Shown: positions 7,508 to 17,174 of the stretch, in pieces
How positions within the stretch are numbered: position 1 is the stretch's first letter
How the letters are laid out: each line of letters starts with the position of its first letter
Origin: JAVBJV01 sp031546815
GTDB taxonomy: Bacteria; Pseudomonadota; Alphaproteobacteria; Acetobacterales; Acetobacteraceae
Direction: 5' to 3'
NCBI GenBank assembly: GCA_031546815.1
Contig: JAVBJV010000014.1
Location: forward strand, 16,719 to 80,718
DNA: 64,000 bases
The notes under the pieces: generated by a model
The model's database searches: none
Told to the model about the DNA's origin: nothing
What the model saw: only the letters and a program-made list of their open reading frames with translations
Translations under genes and position numbers: made by a program

Positions 7508-9585
7508 CCAACTGTCCCCACCACGCGGATGCGCGCACGTGCGTGCATCTCGGACTGCGACAGCACGTGCGTGGCTGGGCGGATGCGTTCCACCACGGCA
7601 CGCAGATGCGAACGCAACGCGGCCGAGACCAGAACAGCCGGTTCATAACCGCCATTCACCGCTTCCTCGATCCCCTTCTTCAGCGAGCGCATGAATTCCG
7701 ACAACCGTGTCGGGTCCATCGCCAACTGACGATCCTCGGTGCCGCCAGTCAGTGCGCCGCTGAGCTCACGCTCCCAGTCCGAACTCAGGGTCAGCAGCGG
7801 GATGAACCCATGCCCTGCATCGGTGCAGGACTCGCAGATCTGCCGGGCAATGCGCACGCGCACATGACTGATGATATGCGTGAGCGATCGGAAACCAGCC
7901 GCGCACGCTTCCTGAATACCTTCCAGAATGGTCGGCAGATCGCGGATCGAGATACGCTCGGACAGCAGCCCCTGCAACACGCGCTGAATGCTGCCGACAT
8001 TGGTCTGCGACGGCACAATTTCGTTCAGCAGCTTGCGGTACTCGGCGGGCAGATCGTCCAGCATCTTCTGCACTTCGCCATAGGACAGCAGTTCCGACAG
8101 CGAATCCCGCACCAGCTCAGTCAGATGTGTGGTGATAACGCTGTGCAGATCCACCACGGTGTATCCACGCCCCTGCGCTTCCACGCGCATGATTTCCGGA
8201 ATCCACATCGCGGGCAGACCGAAGGCAGGTTCGGTTGTCGGTTCGCCGCTCAGTTCCGGCATACCGCCACGCGGATCAAGCGCCAGCAGCATACCCGGTT
8301 TCATCTCACCGCGACCGACCTCGATTTCCTTGATCTTGATGGAATACGCATTCGGCTCCAGCTGCATGTTGTCCTGAATGCGCACGACCGGCAGCATGAA
8401 GCCCATATCCTGCGCAAAACTGCGGCGCGTCGCGCGGATCTGTTCAGACAGCTGCGCTGCCTCGCCCGTCGCCATCGACAGCAGACCATAGCCGAGCTCA
8501 ACGCGGATCTGGTCCACACGCGCCAGATCGGCCGCCGTCGGTTCAGACGGAGCACTCTCCAGCACGGGCGCTTCATCAACCTCGTCATCGATGCGCTGTT
8601 CGTGCTTGTGCCGATACCAGGCACCGGCACCACACAGGGCCGCCAGCGTCAGGAACGGCAGCATCGGAACACCCGGCGCCATCGCCAGAATAACCGCCGT
8701 GCCGCTCGCAATCGCCAACGGCTTCGGCGACGCACCCAGCTGGCGCACCATGGCGGTGTCGGCCGAACCTTCCGTCCCCCCCTTGGTAACCACGATACCG
8801 GCGGCAACCGAAATCAGCAGCGCGGGAATCTGCGACACCAGACCGTCGCCCGCCGTCAGCGCGGTGAATGTCTGCGCGGCTTCGCCAAACGGCAAACCAT
8901 GACGCATCACCCCGATCGCCAGACCCCCCAGAATATTGATGAACGTGATAATCAGACCGGCAATCGCATCGCCACGCACAAACTTCGCAGCACCGTCCAT
9001 CGTGCCGTAGAAGCCGCTTTCCTCTTCAAGTTCCTTGCGCCGACGACGGGCCTCGCCCTCGCTGATCATCCCGGCGGACAGATCGGCGTCGATCGCCATC
9101 TGCTTGCCGGGCATGGCATCCAGACTGAAACGCGCCGCCACTTCGGCGATGCGGCCCGACCCTTTGGTGATGACCATGAAGTTCACGATCAGCAGGATCG
9201 AGAACAGGATCAGCCCAATCACCACGTCGCCGCCCATCAGGAAGCCGCCAAACGCCGCAACCACATGCCCCGCCGCATCCGGGCCTTCGTGCCCGTGCGA
9301 GAGGATCAACCGCGTCGTCGCCACGTTCAGCGACAGGCGCAGCAGCGTCGTCACCAGCAGCAGCAGCGGGAACGATGTGAAATCCAGCGGGCGCTTGATG
9401 AACAGCGACACCATCAGCACCAGCACGCTGGACGTCACCGACAGCGCCAGACCAACGTCCAGCAGCGTGGGCGGCAACGGAATAACCAGCACGCCCAGAA
9501 GCAGAATGACCGCAATCGCCAGACCAACGTCGGAACCTGGTGTGTATTTGCGGTACTTCTCGAATGTACGACTAAGCTCTCCCAC
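7504..9585 (-). CDS. flhA: Flagellar export gate protein FlhA
   Basis: 693 residues. It is the major membrane component of the flagellar type III export gate; it couples proton flow to export and its cytoplasmic domain docks chaperone-substrate complexes. The N-terminal half has about eight membrane helices starting at GLAIAVILLLGVLVI. It holds the FHIPEP signature region around KRPLDFTSFPLLLLVTTLLRLSLNVATTR and the conserved GKQMAIDADLSAGMI segment. The C-terminal half is the soluble four-subdomain part. The start is GTG, preceded by GGGAG at a suitable distance. It lies 3 nt after flbD and is the last gene of the minus-strand flagellar operon. Confidence 0.96.
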   Translation of the reverse strand: MGELSRTFEKYRKYTPGSDVGLAIAVILLLGVLVIPLPPTLLDVGLALSVTSSVLVLMVSLFIKRPLDFTSFPLLLLVTTLLRLSLNVATTRLILSHGHEGPDAAGHVVAAFGGFLMGGDVVIGLILFSILLIVNFMVITKGSGRIAEVAARFSLDAMPGKQMAIDADLSAGMISEGEARRRRKELEEESGFYGTMDGAAKFVRGDAIAGLIITFINILGGLAIGVMRHGLPFGEAAQTFTALTAGDGLVSQIPALLISVAAGIVVTKGGTEGSADTAMVRQLGASPKPLAIASGTAVILAMAPGVPMLPFLTLAALCGAGAWYRHKHEQRIDDEVDEAPVLESAPSEPTAADLARVDQIRVELGYGLLSMATGEAAQLSEQIRATRRSFAQDMGFMLPVVRIQDNMQLEPNAYSIKIKEIEVGRGEMKPGMLLALDPRGGMPELSGEPTTEPAFGLPAMWIPEIMRVEAQGRGYTVVDLHSVITTHLTELVRDSLSELLSYGEVQKMLDDLPAEYRKLLNEIVPSQTNVGSIQRVLQGLLSERISIRDLPTILEGIQEACAAGFRSLTHIISHVRVRIARQICESCTDAGHGFIPLLTLSSDWERELSGALTGGTEDRQLAMDPTRLSEFMRSLKKGIEEAVNGGYEPAVLVSAALRSHLRAVVERIRPATHVLSQSEMHARARIRVVGTVG

Positions 9586-9588
9586 GTC

Positions 9589-10956
9589 TTATGCTCCCGC
9601 CACACCCGAATACGGACGCGGCACAGAAACGCCGGACGATGTGTATTCACGCAATTTGTTACGTAAGGTGCGGATCGAAATCCCCAGCATCATCGCGGCC
9701 TGCGTCCTGTTCCCCAGACAGTGAGTCAATGTGTCGAGAATCAGGGTGCGTTCGACCTCCTCGACAGTACGGCCGATCAGTGTCCCCGATGCCTCCGCGG
9801 CGGGCGTAAGTTGCGCCGACAAAATCTGCGCATCCGCAAGCGCGGGAGATATACTGCGTTTCACACCGGGAAGCTCGATCGCGCTTTCATCCAGTGCGTC
9901 CCCCTCGGCCAGCAGCACAGCGCGATGCACGGCGTTTTCAAGCTCACGCACATTTCCGGGCCATGGATAATTCTGCAGAAGCGACAATGCGGCAGGCGTA
10001 AACGCGCGTTCTTCGAACCCGTTCAGCTCGGCATATTTATGCGCAAAGAACGCCGCCAGAACCGGAACATCGCGCGGACGCTCACGCAACGGCGGCAAGC
10101 GCAATGCAACCACGTTCAAGCGGAACAACAGGTCTTCACGAAAACGCCCTTCAGCAACCGCCGCATCAAGATCCCGGTTCGTGCTGGCGATGATCCGCAC
10201 GTTGATCTTCACAGGTGCCGCACCGCCGACCCGATCGATCTCGCGTTCCTGAATGGCGCGCAGCATCTTGGCTTGCAGGCGCATATCCATCTCGCCGATT
10301 TCATCCAGCAGCAGAGTCCCACCCGAAGCCGCCTCGAACCGCCCCACCCGCCGGGCAACCGCGCCCGAGAACGCGCCCTTCTCGTAACCGAACAGTTCGC
10401 TTTCCAGCAGATGCTCGGGGATTGCAGCACAATTCACCGCCACAAATGGGCCAGCAGAACGACGTGACTGGGTGTGGATATGACGCGCGAAAACCTCTTT
10501 CCCCGTACCGCTCTCGCCGGTCAGCAACACGCTGGCTTCAGACCGGGCAATCTGCTCGGCGCGACGCACGGTTTCGCGTGTCAGAGGATCATCCCCGATC
10601 AGATCGCGCGAGTTGGAAGACGCCGTTTCCAGCATCGCCGCAATCAGGTCGGCATCAGGGGGCAAGGGCAGAAAATCCTTGGCACCATCCTTGATGGCGC
10701 GCACAGCAACATCGGCACTGGTATTTTCACCACACGCGATAACCGGCACGACAATGCGTTCGCGTTCAAGCGCGCTGGTCAGCGCCCCCACATCGTGCAT
10801 GACGTCGCACAGCACAAGCTCGCCAGCGCCCTGACGCAATTTCTCAATGGCCTGCCCAACACTATCGGCCTGAGTCAGGCTGGCACCGCGTGCCATGGCA
10901 ATTTTCGCGGCCTTACCCAGCTCTCCGGCCAGAGAACCCACGATCAGAACACGCAT
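9589..10956 (-). CDS. flbD: Sigma-54-dependent flagellar transcriptional activator FlbD
   Basis: 455 residues. It drives late flagellar promoters with sigma-54 RNA polymerase. Domain order: an N-terminal receiver-like domain (about 1-115), an AAA+ domain and a Fis-type helix-turn-helix (QAAMMLGISIRTLRNKL). The opening MRVLIVGSLAGELGKAAKIAMARGA is characteristic of alphaproteobacterial FlbD. Walker A is GESGTGKE, Walker B is GGTLLLDEIGEMD. The receiver lacks the usual acidic pair near residue 7 but keeps an Asp at position 51. The sigma-54 contact loop reads GAFSGA rather than GAFTGA. It is encoded inside the operon it is likely to activate. A RBS-like AAGGGA precedes the ATG. Confidence 0.93.
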   Translation of the reverse strand: MRVLIVGSLAGELGKAAKIAMARGASLTQADSVGQAIEKLRQGAGELVLCDVMHDVGALTSALERERIVVPVIACGENTSADVAVRAIKDGAKDFLPLPPDADLIAAMLETASSNSRDLIGDDPLTRETVRRAEQIARSEASVLLTGESGTGKEVFARHIHTQSRRSAGPFVAVNCAAIPEHLLESELFGYEKGAFSGAVARRVGRFEAASGGTLLLDEIGEMDMRLQAKMLRAIQEREIDRVGGAAPVKINVRIIASTNRDLDAAVAEGRFREDLLFRLNVVALRLPPLRERPRDVPVLAAFFAHKYAELNGFEERAFTPAALSLLQNYPWPGNVRELENAVHRAVLLAEGDALDESAIELPGVKRSISPALADAQILSAQLTPAAEASGTLIGRTVEEVERTLILDTLTHCLGNRTQAAMMLGISIRTLRNKLREYTSSGVSVPRPYSGVAGA

Positions 10957-10984
10957 TCTGCGTCCCTTCTGGTCTTATGAAGAC

Positions 10985-11302
10985 TTAAGCGGGCTTATCG
11001 GTCTTCACGATTTCCGTCATCGTAATCCCAAGCCGATTGTCATCGACCATCACAACCTCGCCACGCGCCACCAGACGGTTGTTCACGTAGATGTCGATCG
11101 CCTCACCAAGCTTCCGGTCGAGTTCGACAACCGCACCGCGCCCCAGCTTCAGCAGCTGCGACACCTGCATCGTCGACTTTCCCAGCACGGCAGAAACCGT
11201 TACCGGGATATCGTACACTGCCCGCAGATCTGCGTTCTGGCCATTGCCGACCAGCGCCGACTGGTCCGCGCTCAGTTCATTCAGGTTGAGTTCATCCGAC
11301 AT
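10985..11302 (-). CDS. fliN: Flagellar motor switch protein FliN
   Basis: About 105 residues. It forms the bottom ring of the flagellar C ring together with FliM and takes part in switching. The SpoA (surface presentation) domain is clear: VYDIPVTVSAVLGKS, LLKLGRGAVVELDRKLGEAIDIYVNNRLVARGEVV and DNRLGITMTEIV. The ATG at 11302 is preceded by AGGAG six bases away, which decides the start over the in-frame ATG at 11317. The gene overlaps the end of fliH by 11 nt. No fliM is in the window. Confidence 0.93.
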   Translation of the reverse strand: MSDELNLNELSADQSALVGNGQNADLRAVYDIPVTVSAVLGKSTMQVSQLLKLGRGAVVELDRKLGEAIDIYVNNRLVARGEVVMVDDNRLGITMTEIVKTDKPA

Positions 11303-12020
11303 TTTTGTCTCCTGCATTGTTGTCCCCCAACCCCAGAGGGGCCAGCGCCAACACGATATCCGCCCACAGATCTTCGCAGCTCAGTTTTGCGCTGCCCGAT
11401 TTCCACGCAATGGTTGCATCCCCCAGAGCAATCGCTTCGCTTGGAACAACTTCGACCATCGGGGCCGAAGCCCCCGGCAAAGTCAGATGCCTTTCAACAT
11501 CGGCAGCCAATGCCACGTTCACCAGAACGCGTGGCTGTATTCCATCAGCAACGCGCGGAACGATTGCACGCGCCATTGCAGCAATTTCCTCGGCCCCGTA
11601 GCGCTGCATCAGTTCCGGCAACATTGCCCGCAGAGCTGCAAACAGCATCTTGGCCAGATCATCCGAAACTTCGGTTACCGACTGATGAACAGCTTGGGTG
11701 GCTCCTGGCATCAACGTTGAAATTCGTGTCATCGCCAACGCCACAGCCTGTTCGGCAGAGCCTTTTCCCGCAGCAAGCCCCTCTTCACGGCCGACCTGAT
11801 TTCCCTCGGCTCGCGCTTTTTCTATCGCGGCGTTCAGCTCCGCCTGCGAGAACATACGCTCTACAGGAATGGCCTCCAGCGAGGGCTTTTCCTCGGGCTG
11901 GCGGTCGAACGATACACTGCTGCCAAAATCATCACCGAATACCGAGAAGCTGCGGTCGCTCCGGAATGGCTTTGCCGACCGATCAATCACATCAAACGAC
12001 AACGTTTCAAAACCAGGCAT
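11292..12020 (-). CDS. fliH: Flagellar assembly protein FliH
   Basis: 242 residues. FliH binds and regulates the export ATPase FliI and links it to FliN at the base of the motor. The sequence is poorly conserved, as usual for FliH. It shows an N-terminal low-complexity part, a coiled-coil rich in Glu/Ala/Lys (FSQAELNAAIEKARAEGNQV), and a C-terminal domain with regular amphipathic helices and the V-shaped motif region around PRVLVNVALAADVERHL. Identification rests partly on its place between fliG (5-nt gap) and fliN. No fliI is present in the window. Confidence 0.82.
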   Translation of the reverse strand: MPGFETLSFDVIDRSAKPFRSDRSFSVFGDDFGSSVSFDRQPEEKPSLEAIPVERMFSQAELNAAIEKARAEGNQVGREEGLAAGKGSAEQAVALAMTRISTLMPGATQAVHQSVTEVSDDLAKMLFAALRAMLPELMQRYGAEEIAAMARAIVPRVADGIQPRVLVNVALAADVERHLTLPGASAPMVEVVPSEAIALGDATIAWKSGSAKLSCEDLWADIVLALAPLGLGDNNAGDKNVG

Positions 12021-12025
12021 GGAAA

Positions 12026-13042
12026 TTATCCCACCATCTGTTCGTCGGTTGAGTCGTTGATTTCAATTTCACCACGATTTGCCAGATCCTTGACCACCGC
12101 AACCACGGCAGCCTGAGCTTCATCAACATCACGACGACGCACAGGTCCCAGCGAGTCGATATCTTCGCGCAGCATCTTCGAAGCACGGTCGGGCAGGTTT
12201 CCAAACACCAGCGCCTGCACCTGCGGCGATGCTCCCTTCAGCGCCAGCGGCAGACGATCCTTCGGCACGGCGCGCAGCATGACCTGCACCGCCTGCGGCG
12301 TCAGACGCACCAGGTCGTCGAAGGTGAACATCAGCGACTTGATCCGTTCGGCCGCTTCCTGATCCTTGCCTTCCAGCGTGTGCATGAAGCGCGATTCCGA
12401 ATCGCGATCCAGGCTGTTGAAGATTTCGGCCATCAGCTCGTGCGCATCACGACGCGTCGAGCGCGACAGGCTCGCCATGAAGTCAACGCGCAGTGTCTTT
12501 TCAACGCCATCCATGACATCGCGCTGCACGGCATCCATCCGCAACATGCGCATCACCACGTCAGACGCAAAGCCTTCGGGAAGCAGCGCCAGAACCTTTG
12601 CCGCATGTTCCGAACGGATGCGCGACAGAATGACGGCCACCGTCTGCGGATACTCGTTGCGCAGATACGCGGCCAGCACGGATTCGCTGACATTCGCCAG
12701 CTTGTCCCACATGGTCCGCCCAGCCGGGCCGCGGATTTCCTCGAGGATCTGGTGCGCCTTGTCCTGTGGCAGAATTTTCATCAGCAGGCGTTCGGTGCTC
12801 TCCAGGTTACCCAGAAGATTGCCGCCGCCACCCGTCTGTTCGCTGAACTCGCGGCAGATCTCTTCGACCATCTCCGACGAGATGCGCCCCAGCTGCGACA
12901 TCGCTGCCGAGATCTCGCGGATCTCGTCCTCGTGCAGGGTCGAGAACAGTGGTGCGCTCCGTTCTTCTCCCAACGCCAGCATGACGATCGCTGCTTTCTG
13001 CGGGCCGGTCATCCCGTGGCGGCTTGAACGCGACCCGCTCAT
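12026..13042 (-). CDS. fliG: Flagellar motor switch protein FliG
   Basis: 338 residues. It connects the MS ring (FliF) to the C ring and transmits torque from the stator. The N-terminal domain has GPQKAAIVMLALGEERSAPLF and SQLGRISSEMVEEI. The middle domain has EEIRGPAGRTMWDKLANVSESVLAAYLRNEYPQTVAVILSR. The C-terminal domain contains FTFDDLVRLTPQAVQVMLRAV with the charged torque helix. Length matches the family. The start overlaps the fliF stop as ATGA, in keeping with co-assembly of the two proteins. Confidence 0.96.
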   Translation of the reverse strand: MSGSRSSRHGMTGPQKAAIVMLALGEERSAPLFSTLHEDEIREISAAMSQLGRISSEMVEEICREFSEQTGGGGNLLGNLESTERLLMKILPQDKAHQILEEIRGPAGRTMWDKLANVSESVLAAYLRNEYPQTVAVILSRIRSEHAAKVLALLPEGFASDVVMRMLRMDAVQRDVMDGVEKTLRVDFMASLSRSTRRDAHELMAEIFNSLDRDSESRFMHTLEGKDQEAAERIKSLMFTFDDLVRLTPQAVQVMLRAVPKDRLPLALKGASPQVQALVFGNLPDRASKMLREDIDSLGPVRRRDVDEAQAAVVAVVKDLANRGEIEINDSTDEQMVG

Positions 13043-14682
13043 GCCCGGTCTCCTGCCAGCCAGACGCGCAAGGCGGCTGCCGATTCACCCGGCCGCTGTT
13101 CGACCAGATCGGCCAGCTTCCGAAGCGACGCTGCACGAACCTGTCCTTCAACCTGAGCCATGCTGACCATATCCTCTGGATCAGATGTCAAAGCCATTGC
13201 TGCCGATGCACTGCCGAGTGCTGCCGACGCCGAACCATCCCCAAGACCAGCCAGGATCTGTTCCGCCGTCTGGCCGATCTCGCCACCACGCATGGTCGTC
13301 AGACGTGTCAGTGCGGGGCGGGCGAAGAAAAGAACGAAGACCAGAAACAGAACGACACCACCACCAGCTTCGATAAGGCGCATCATGTCGCCACGTTCCA
13401 ACGGCAGGCCCATCAAGCCATTTCCTGCAGCGGCATCATCCGCAGGCGCGGCCTGGGCAAAGCGCATGCTGGTCACTTCCACCTTGTCGCCGCGGCTTTC
13501 ATCATATCCGACAGCCGAGCGAACAAGCGACGAAATCTGTGTAATTTCCGCCGGGGTGCGTTCGCGCCATACGGGATTACCATCCGGGCCAGGTTCGGTG
13601 ACGCCATTTACCAGAATGGCCATCGACAGACGCTTCAGAACCGGCTGATCGCGAACGATGCTTCTTACCGTGCGGCTGATTTCATAGTTGTTGGTTTCGT
13701 CCTGCCGGTTTTCCTGCGTGCCTGCGTTACTCGCCGCATTGCCCGGGTTCGGGTTCGGCAGGTTGTTCTGCACGGTGACAGCGCCCTGGGCTTCGTTGGT
13801 GCGGTTCGATTCACTCGTGCTGTGCTGGCTGCGCAGAACCTGGCCATCCGGATCGAACTGTTCCTGCGTTTCATTGACGCGGCTCTGGTCGTATTCCAGC
13901 GACGCTTCCACGCGCACATTGCCCGGTCCAAGCGTGCGTTCCAGAAGAGTTTCCACACTGCGCGCCATCCGGCTTTCGGCCGCGCGCTTGGCTTCGTCCT
14001 GAGTCGTTGCCGCACTGCCACCGTCCACTGCCCGGCCGCCATCGGCCAGAACTTCACCGCGTGAATCGATGATCGAGATGTGCTGCGCCTTAAGGTTAGG
14101 AACCGCAGCGACCAGAAGGTTCACGATTGCACGTGTCTGATCTTTGTCGAGGCGCGTAACGCCGGCAAGCGTCAGAACAACGCTGGCCTGCGCTTCCTGC
14201 TGTTCGCGCGCAAACGGTTCGCGGCGCGGCAGCACCAGGTGCACACGTGCAGCACGCACCGCAGATATGGTACGGATCGAACGGCTGAGCTCACCTTCCA
14301 GCGCACGTGCCAGATTCATCTGCTGCTGAAACTGCGATGTGCCGAGGCTTTCACCCCGGTCAAACAATTCGTACCCCAGCGAGCCACCCGACGGCAGCCC
14401 CTGACGCGCCAGTGCCAGACGCGCCGACGCGACCTGATCGGCCGCGACCATGATCTGCGTGCCGTCACCGCGCAACTGATACGGGATTTTCAGTGTGTCG
14501 AGCTGTGCGACAACCTGCCCTGAATCGCGCAGGTCAAGGTCTCCATACAGCAGCGCCATCGGACGCTGAGACCCGCGCAATGTCAGGAAAAGCAAGAACC
14601 CCAAGACAACCAGACCGACTGCAGCGATAGCTGCAATCCGCAAAGGCCCAAGTGATTTCAGACTCTGTTTTAGCGAACCCAT
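13039..14682 (-). CDS. fliF: Flagellar MS-ring protein FliF
   Basis: About 547 residues. It forms the membrane-embedded MS ring, the first structure of the basal body. A first membrane helix (residues about 15-35) precedes the ring-building motifs with MALLYGDLDLRDSGQVVAQL and ASARLALARQGLP. The beta-collar and linker follow, then a second membrane helix (GGGVVLFLVFVLFFARPAL) and the cytoplasmic FliG-binding tail. The frame is open up to a GTG at 14733, and an ATG at 14700 is possible. The ATG at 14682 gives the family start MGSLKQSLKSLGPLRI and is preferred. The product is usual in length. It follows flgD with a 122-nt gap and no clear promoter. Confidence 0.95.
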   Translation of the reverse strand: MGSLKQSLKSLGPLRIAAIAAVGLVVLGFLLFLTLRGSQRPMALLYGDLDLRDSGQVVAQLDTLKIPYQLRGDGTQIMVAADQVASARLALARQGLPSGGSLGYELFDRGESLGTSQFQQQMNLARALEGELSRSIRTISAVRAARVHLVLPRREPFAREQQEAQASVVLTLAGVTRLDKDQTRAIVNLLVAAVPNLKAQHISIIDSRGEVLADGGRAVDGGSAATTQDEAKRAAESRMARSVETLLERTLGPGNVRVEASLEYDQSRVNETQEQFDPDGQVLRSQHSTSESNRTNEAQGAVTVQNNLPNPNPGNAASNAGTQENRQDETNNYEISRTVRSIVRDQPVLKRLSMAILVNGVTEPGPDGNPVWRERTPAEITQISSLVRSAVGYDESRGDKVEVTSMRFAQAAPADDAAAGNGLMGLPLERGDMMRLIEAGGGVVLFLVFVLFFARPALTRLTTMRGGEIGQTAEQILAGLGDGSASAALGSASAAMALTSDPEDMVSMAQVEGQVRAASLRKLADLVEQRPGESAAALRVWLAGDRA

Positions 14683-14804
14683 ATCGACTGCCTGCACCAT
14701 ACAATGAGCGATCCGGCTTTTTGCCGTCTTCACACAATGCCGTATGGTGTTTACTCAGCCGTTAAGCGTTGCCCACTCCAAGCATATTTTGCCTACCGAA
14801 ATCA

Positions 14805-15461
14805 TCAGAGCAGCGAGGTGATTTTACTCATATCAACTGTCACGTTGCCTATACGCACATTCATACCGTTTCCGCTGCGTTCAGCGCCGGTCACGGTGCC
14901 GATCACACCATAATCGAGCGCGTGCATTTGCCCGGCAGCATCTGCCTGCATGACGCTCACGCTGTACTCACCATCGCGCGCCTGTGCACCTGTTGCGGTT
15001 GTTCCATCCCAACCCCAGACGTTCGATCCAACCTGCGGCGTGTATGTACCGGTATGGATAGTGCGCCCGGCCTGATCCATAACCGAGATCATCACCGGCA
15101 TCGTCGAGGTTGCTTCAAACTTCAGCCCCGCAGAACCGTTCTGCACAATCACCTTGTCGCTATCCATCACCACCTGCGCGCCCATCATCTGCGAGGCCTG
15201 CATCATCTGCTGCCCCTGCGTCAGAGAGATCAGCTGTTCCAGGTTGGTGTTCTGGTTGATCTGCTGTTCAACGCTGGCGAACTGCACCAACTGATTAGTA
15301 AATTCATTCGTATCCAACGGATTGGTCGGATCCTGATTCTGCAACTGGGTCGTCAGCAGCTTCAAAAAATCGTTGAAGTTGCTGGCGATCTGACTTTTGG
15401 GCAAACCACTTGCCGCTATAGCTCCGGCCGGTGACTGGGTTGTGTTGCCAACAGTACTCAT
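14805..15461 (-). CDS. flgD: Flagellar hook cap protein FlgD
   Basis: 218 residues. FlgD caps the growing hook and is needed for hook polymerisation; it is exported through the flagellar apparatus and discarded. The conserved N-terminal export and capping region is present: FNDFLKLLTTQLQNQDPTNPLDTNEFTNQLVQFASVEQQINQNTNLEQL. The FlgD Ig-like and Tudor-like folds follow (VWGWDGTTATGAQARDGEYSVSV). It lies 14 nt after fliK on the minus strand. No signal peptide is present, as expected for a type III substrate. Confidence 0.95.
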   Translation of the reverse strand: MSTVGNTTQSPAGAIAASGLPKSQIASNFNDFLKLLTTQLQNQDPTNPLDTNEFTNQLVQFASVEQQINQNTNLEQLISLTQGQQMMQASQMMGAQVVMDSDKVIVQNGSAGLKFEATSTMPVMISVMDQAGRTIHTGTYTPQVGSNVWGWDGTTATGAQARDGEYSVSVMQADAAGQMHALDYGVIGTVTGAERSGNGMNVRIGNVTVDMSKITSLL

Positions 15462-15475
15462 AATCCAACTCCGTT

Positions 15476-17074
15476 TTAGGCGGTTATGTTCAGACCAGCA
15501 TGCATTATGCGTGCCAGTTTCACCGGAATTCGTGCAGCGATGTTATTTTCAACGCTGCCATGTCCGGCACGGCGAGAGTCTCCATTCCGCGCATCGCCGT
15601 CAGCTGACTGGTTTTCCTGCTGATCCGAGGATGAGAATTCGGATGCCAGCTGAAAACTGGTGCTCTCGTGTGCGTCCACACCGATGCGTTCCAGAGCGCG
15701 GACCAGTTGCACGTGGTCTTTCTGCAAAAGCAGAAGTGTCTCGGGGCGTTCGGCGATAATCTCGACCTGCACGCGGGCACTTTCTTTCTCGCGATGCACG
15801 CGCACTTCAACCTTGCCAAGGTTTTCCCGGTCCATTCGCACCATTGTACTCTGCGTACCGATGCTGGACTGTGCAGCCATGGTCACAATGACCGGCAAGA
15901 CCTGCCCCATCGGAGGAGTGACTGGCCGCGCCATCTGGGCGTCTCCATGACGCGCCGCAGAAACTGAAAAATCGGTCTGAACCGAGATGTTCATCGGAGT
16001 CGGCTGATGCAGCACCGGCCGTTCAAACGTTGCCGTCGCGGCGGACGCTTTCTGCGCATCAGTCCCATCAACCTTTGATGCGAACTTCATATCGGCTTCA
16101 GCGCTGGCTGCTTCTGTTTTTTGCACAGCTGCGTCTGCATGGATCTTTGTGTCTGCGGTATTTTCAGTGCGTGCATCGGCCAGAATGTCGGCTTTCACGC
16201 TGTCCATTGCTGTCGTGCGCAGAGAATCCGCCGGCACGATATTTTCCGGGACTGCCGCTGTCAGAGTGGCATCAGACTGAGCTGCAACAGTTGCTCCAGA
16301 AGCGTTCTTCTTTCCCATTTGTGTCTCTGCCACCAACCGGTCGGCAGATTTTACCGGGGGGGCTGCACGAGAAGCCTCGGCCGATGCGGCAATATTTACC
16401 GCATCCGGCAGATCCATATTCACCGGAGCATCCGAAACAACACTCAGTTTCGGCGGTACAGGTTCAGGCGCTGAATCTTCTGCCTGCGTTTTCGCCTGAT
16501 TTTCAGCCAACGCCTGAGATACATTCAGATCAGCAGAGGGCGCCGCCGACTTTCCTTTGCTCTGATCACTTACTGGTGTCGCCTCTATATGCTCTTCAGC
16601 CTGCGCACCGGAAGATAACGGAACAGAAGGCCCATCTTTACTGTGTAATGCTTCTGGCTCCGCGTCATCAGATCCCTGCTTGGCAGTCTGTCCGACAATC
16701 TCGTCACTTCCTGCCTCAGCCGTTTCTGCGTCTTCGAGGGGCGCGTTCTGAATTACGGCATCTGCAACCGGTGGCGTCTTCTGCGGAATCATCTGCGCGA
16801 GAAGACTGGCCGCTGCTGTCGCATCGATCGTGCTTTGCTTTTCCTCGGCAGCTTCCGCTTCGGACGCAGCAACTTCTTCGCTGTCGGTTTTTGTTACTAC
16901 ACGCATACCGGCGGTATTCGCCTCGTCAACAGGCTGCGCAGCATCACTCTGCATCTCGACGCCCTGCAGGACAGTTGAAAAGCTGGGGGCATCCGTCGCT
17001 TCAGCCTGAGGCTGGCTCGGGGTGTTCGCTACGGGCGCTAATGGACTGAGTACTGTAGATACGGAAGCTGACAC
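15476..17074 (-). CDS. fliK: Flagellar hook-length control protein FliK
   Basis: About 532 residues. FliK acts as a secreted ruler and switches export from hook to filament subunits. The long N-terminal part is Ala/Glu/Asp-rich and acidic, probably extended. The C-terminal FliK domain is visible around TMVRMDRENLGKVEVRVHREKESARVQVEIIAERPETLLLLQKD. The frame is open to 17257, but no plausible start lies there; GTG at 17074, preceded by GGAG at 8-nt spacing, is the best start. It heads the minus-strand flagellar operon, with a sigma-54-type promoter 101 nt upstream. The N-terminal sequence is compositionally biased, so length homologies there carry little meaning. Confidence 0.86.
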   Translation of the reverse strand: MSASVSTVLSPLAPVANTPSQPQAEATDAPSFSTVLQGVEMQSDAAQPVDEANTAGMRVVTKTDSEEVAASEAEAAEEKQSTIDATAAASLLAQMIPQKTPPVADAVIQNAPLEDAETAEAGSDEIVGQTAKQGSDDAEPEALHSKDGPSVPLSSGAQAEEHIEATPVSDQSKGKSAAPSADLNVSQALAENQAKTQAEDSAPEPVPPKLSVVSDAPVNMDLPDAVNIAASAEASRAAPPVKSADRLVAETQMGKKNASGATVAAQSDATLTAAVPENIVPADSLRTTAMDSVKADILADARTENTADTKIHADAAVQKTEAASAEADMKFASKVDGTDAQKASAATATFERPVLHQPTPMNISVQTDFSVSAARHGDAQMARPVTPPMGQVLPVIVTMAAQSSIGTQSTMVRMDRENLGKVEVRVHREKESARVQVEIIAERPETLLLLQKDHVQLVRALERIGVDAHESTSFQLASEFSSSDQQENQSADGDARNGDSRRAGHGSVENNIAARIPVKLARIMHAGLNITA

Positions 17075-17174
17075 TGTTTTTTCTCCACGCCCGAATATTT
17101 CAGTACAGTTTTTACAAATCGCAAACCTAAGCGAGCGAAACTGCTTCCTGAAGCACATAGCTGCAAGCCACGAC

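Noticed and set aside
7543..9666. A 707-residue open frame on the plus strand opposite flhA
   Set aside because: It is rich in His, Arg and Gln, which is the usual composition of an antisense shadow of a GC-rich gene. It has no recognisable domain, and flhA on the other strand is an unambiguous match.
14766..14780. Weak sigma-54-like match (GG-N10-GC) before fliF
   Set aside because: Only the GG and GC dinucleotides and a few other bases match; such matches arise by chance. The gene probably belongs to the fliK operon.
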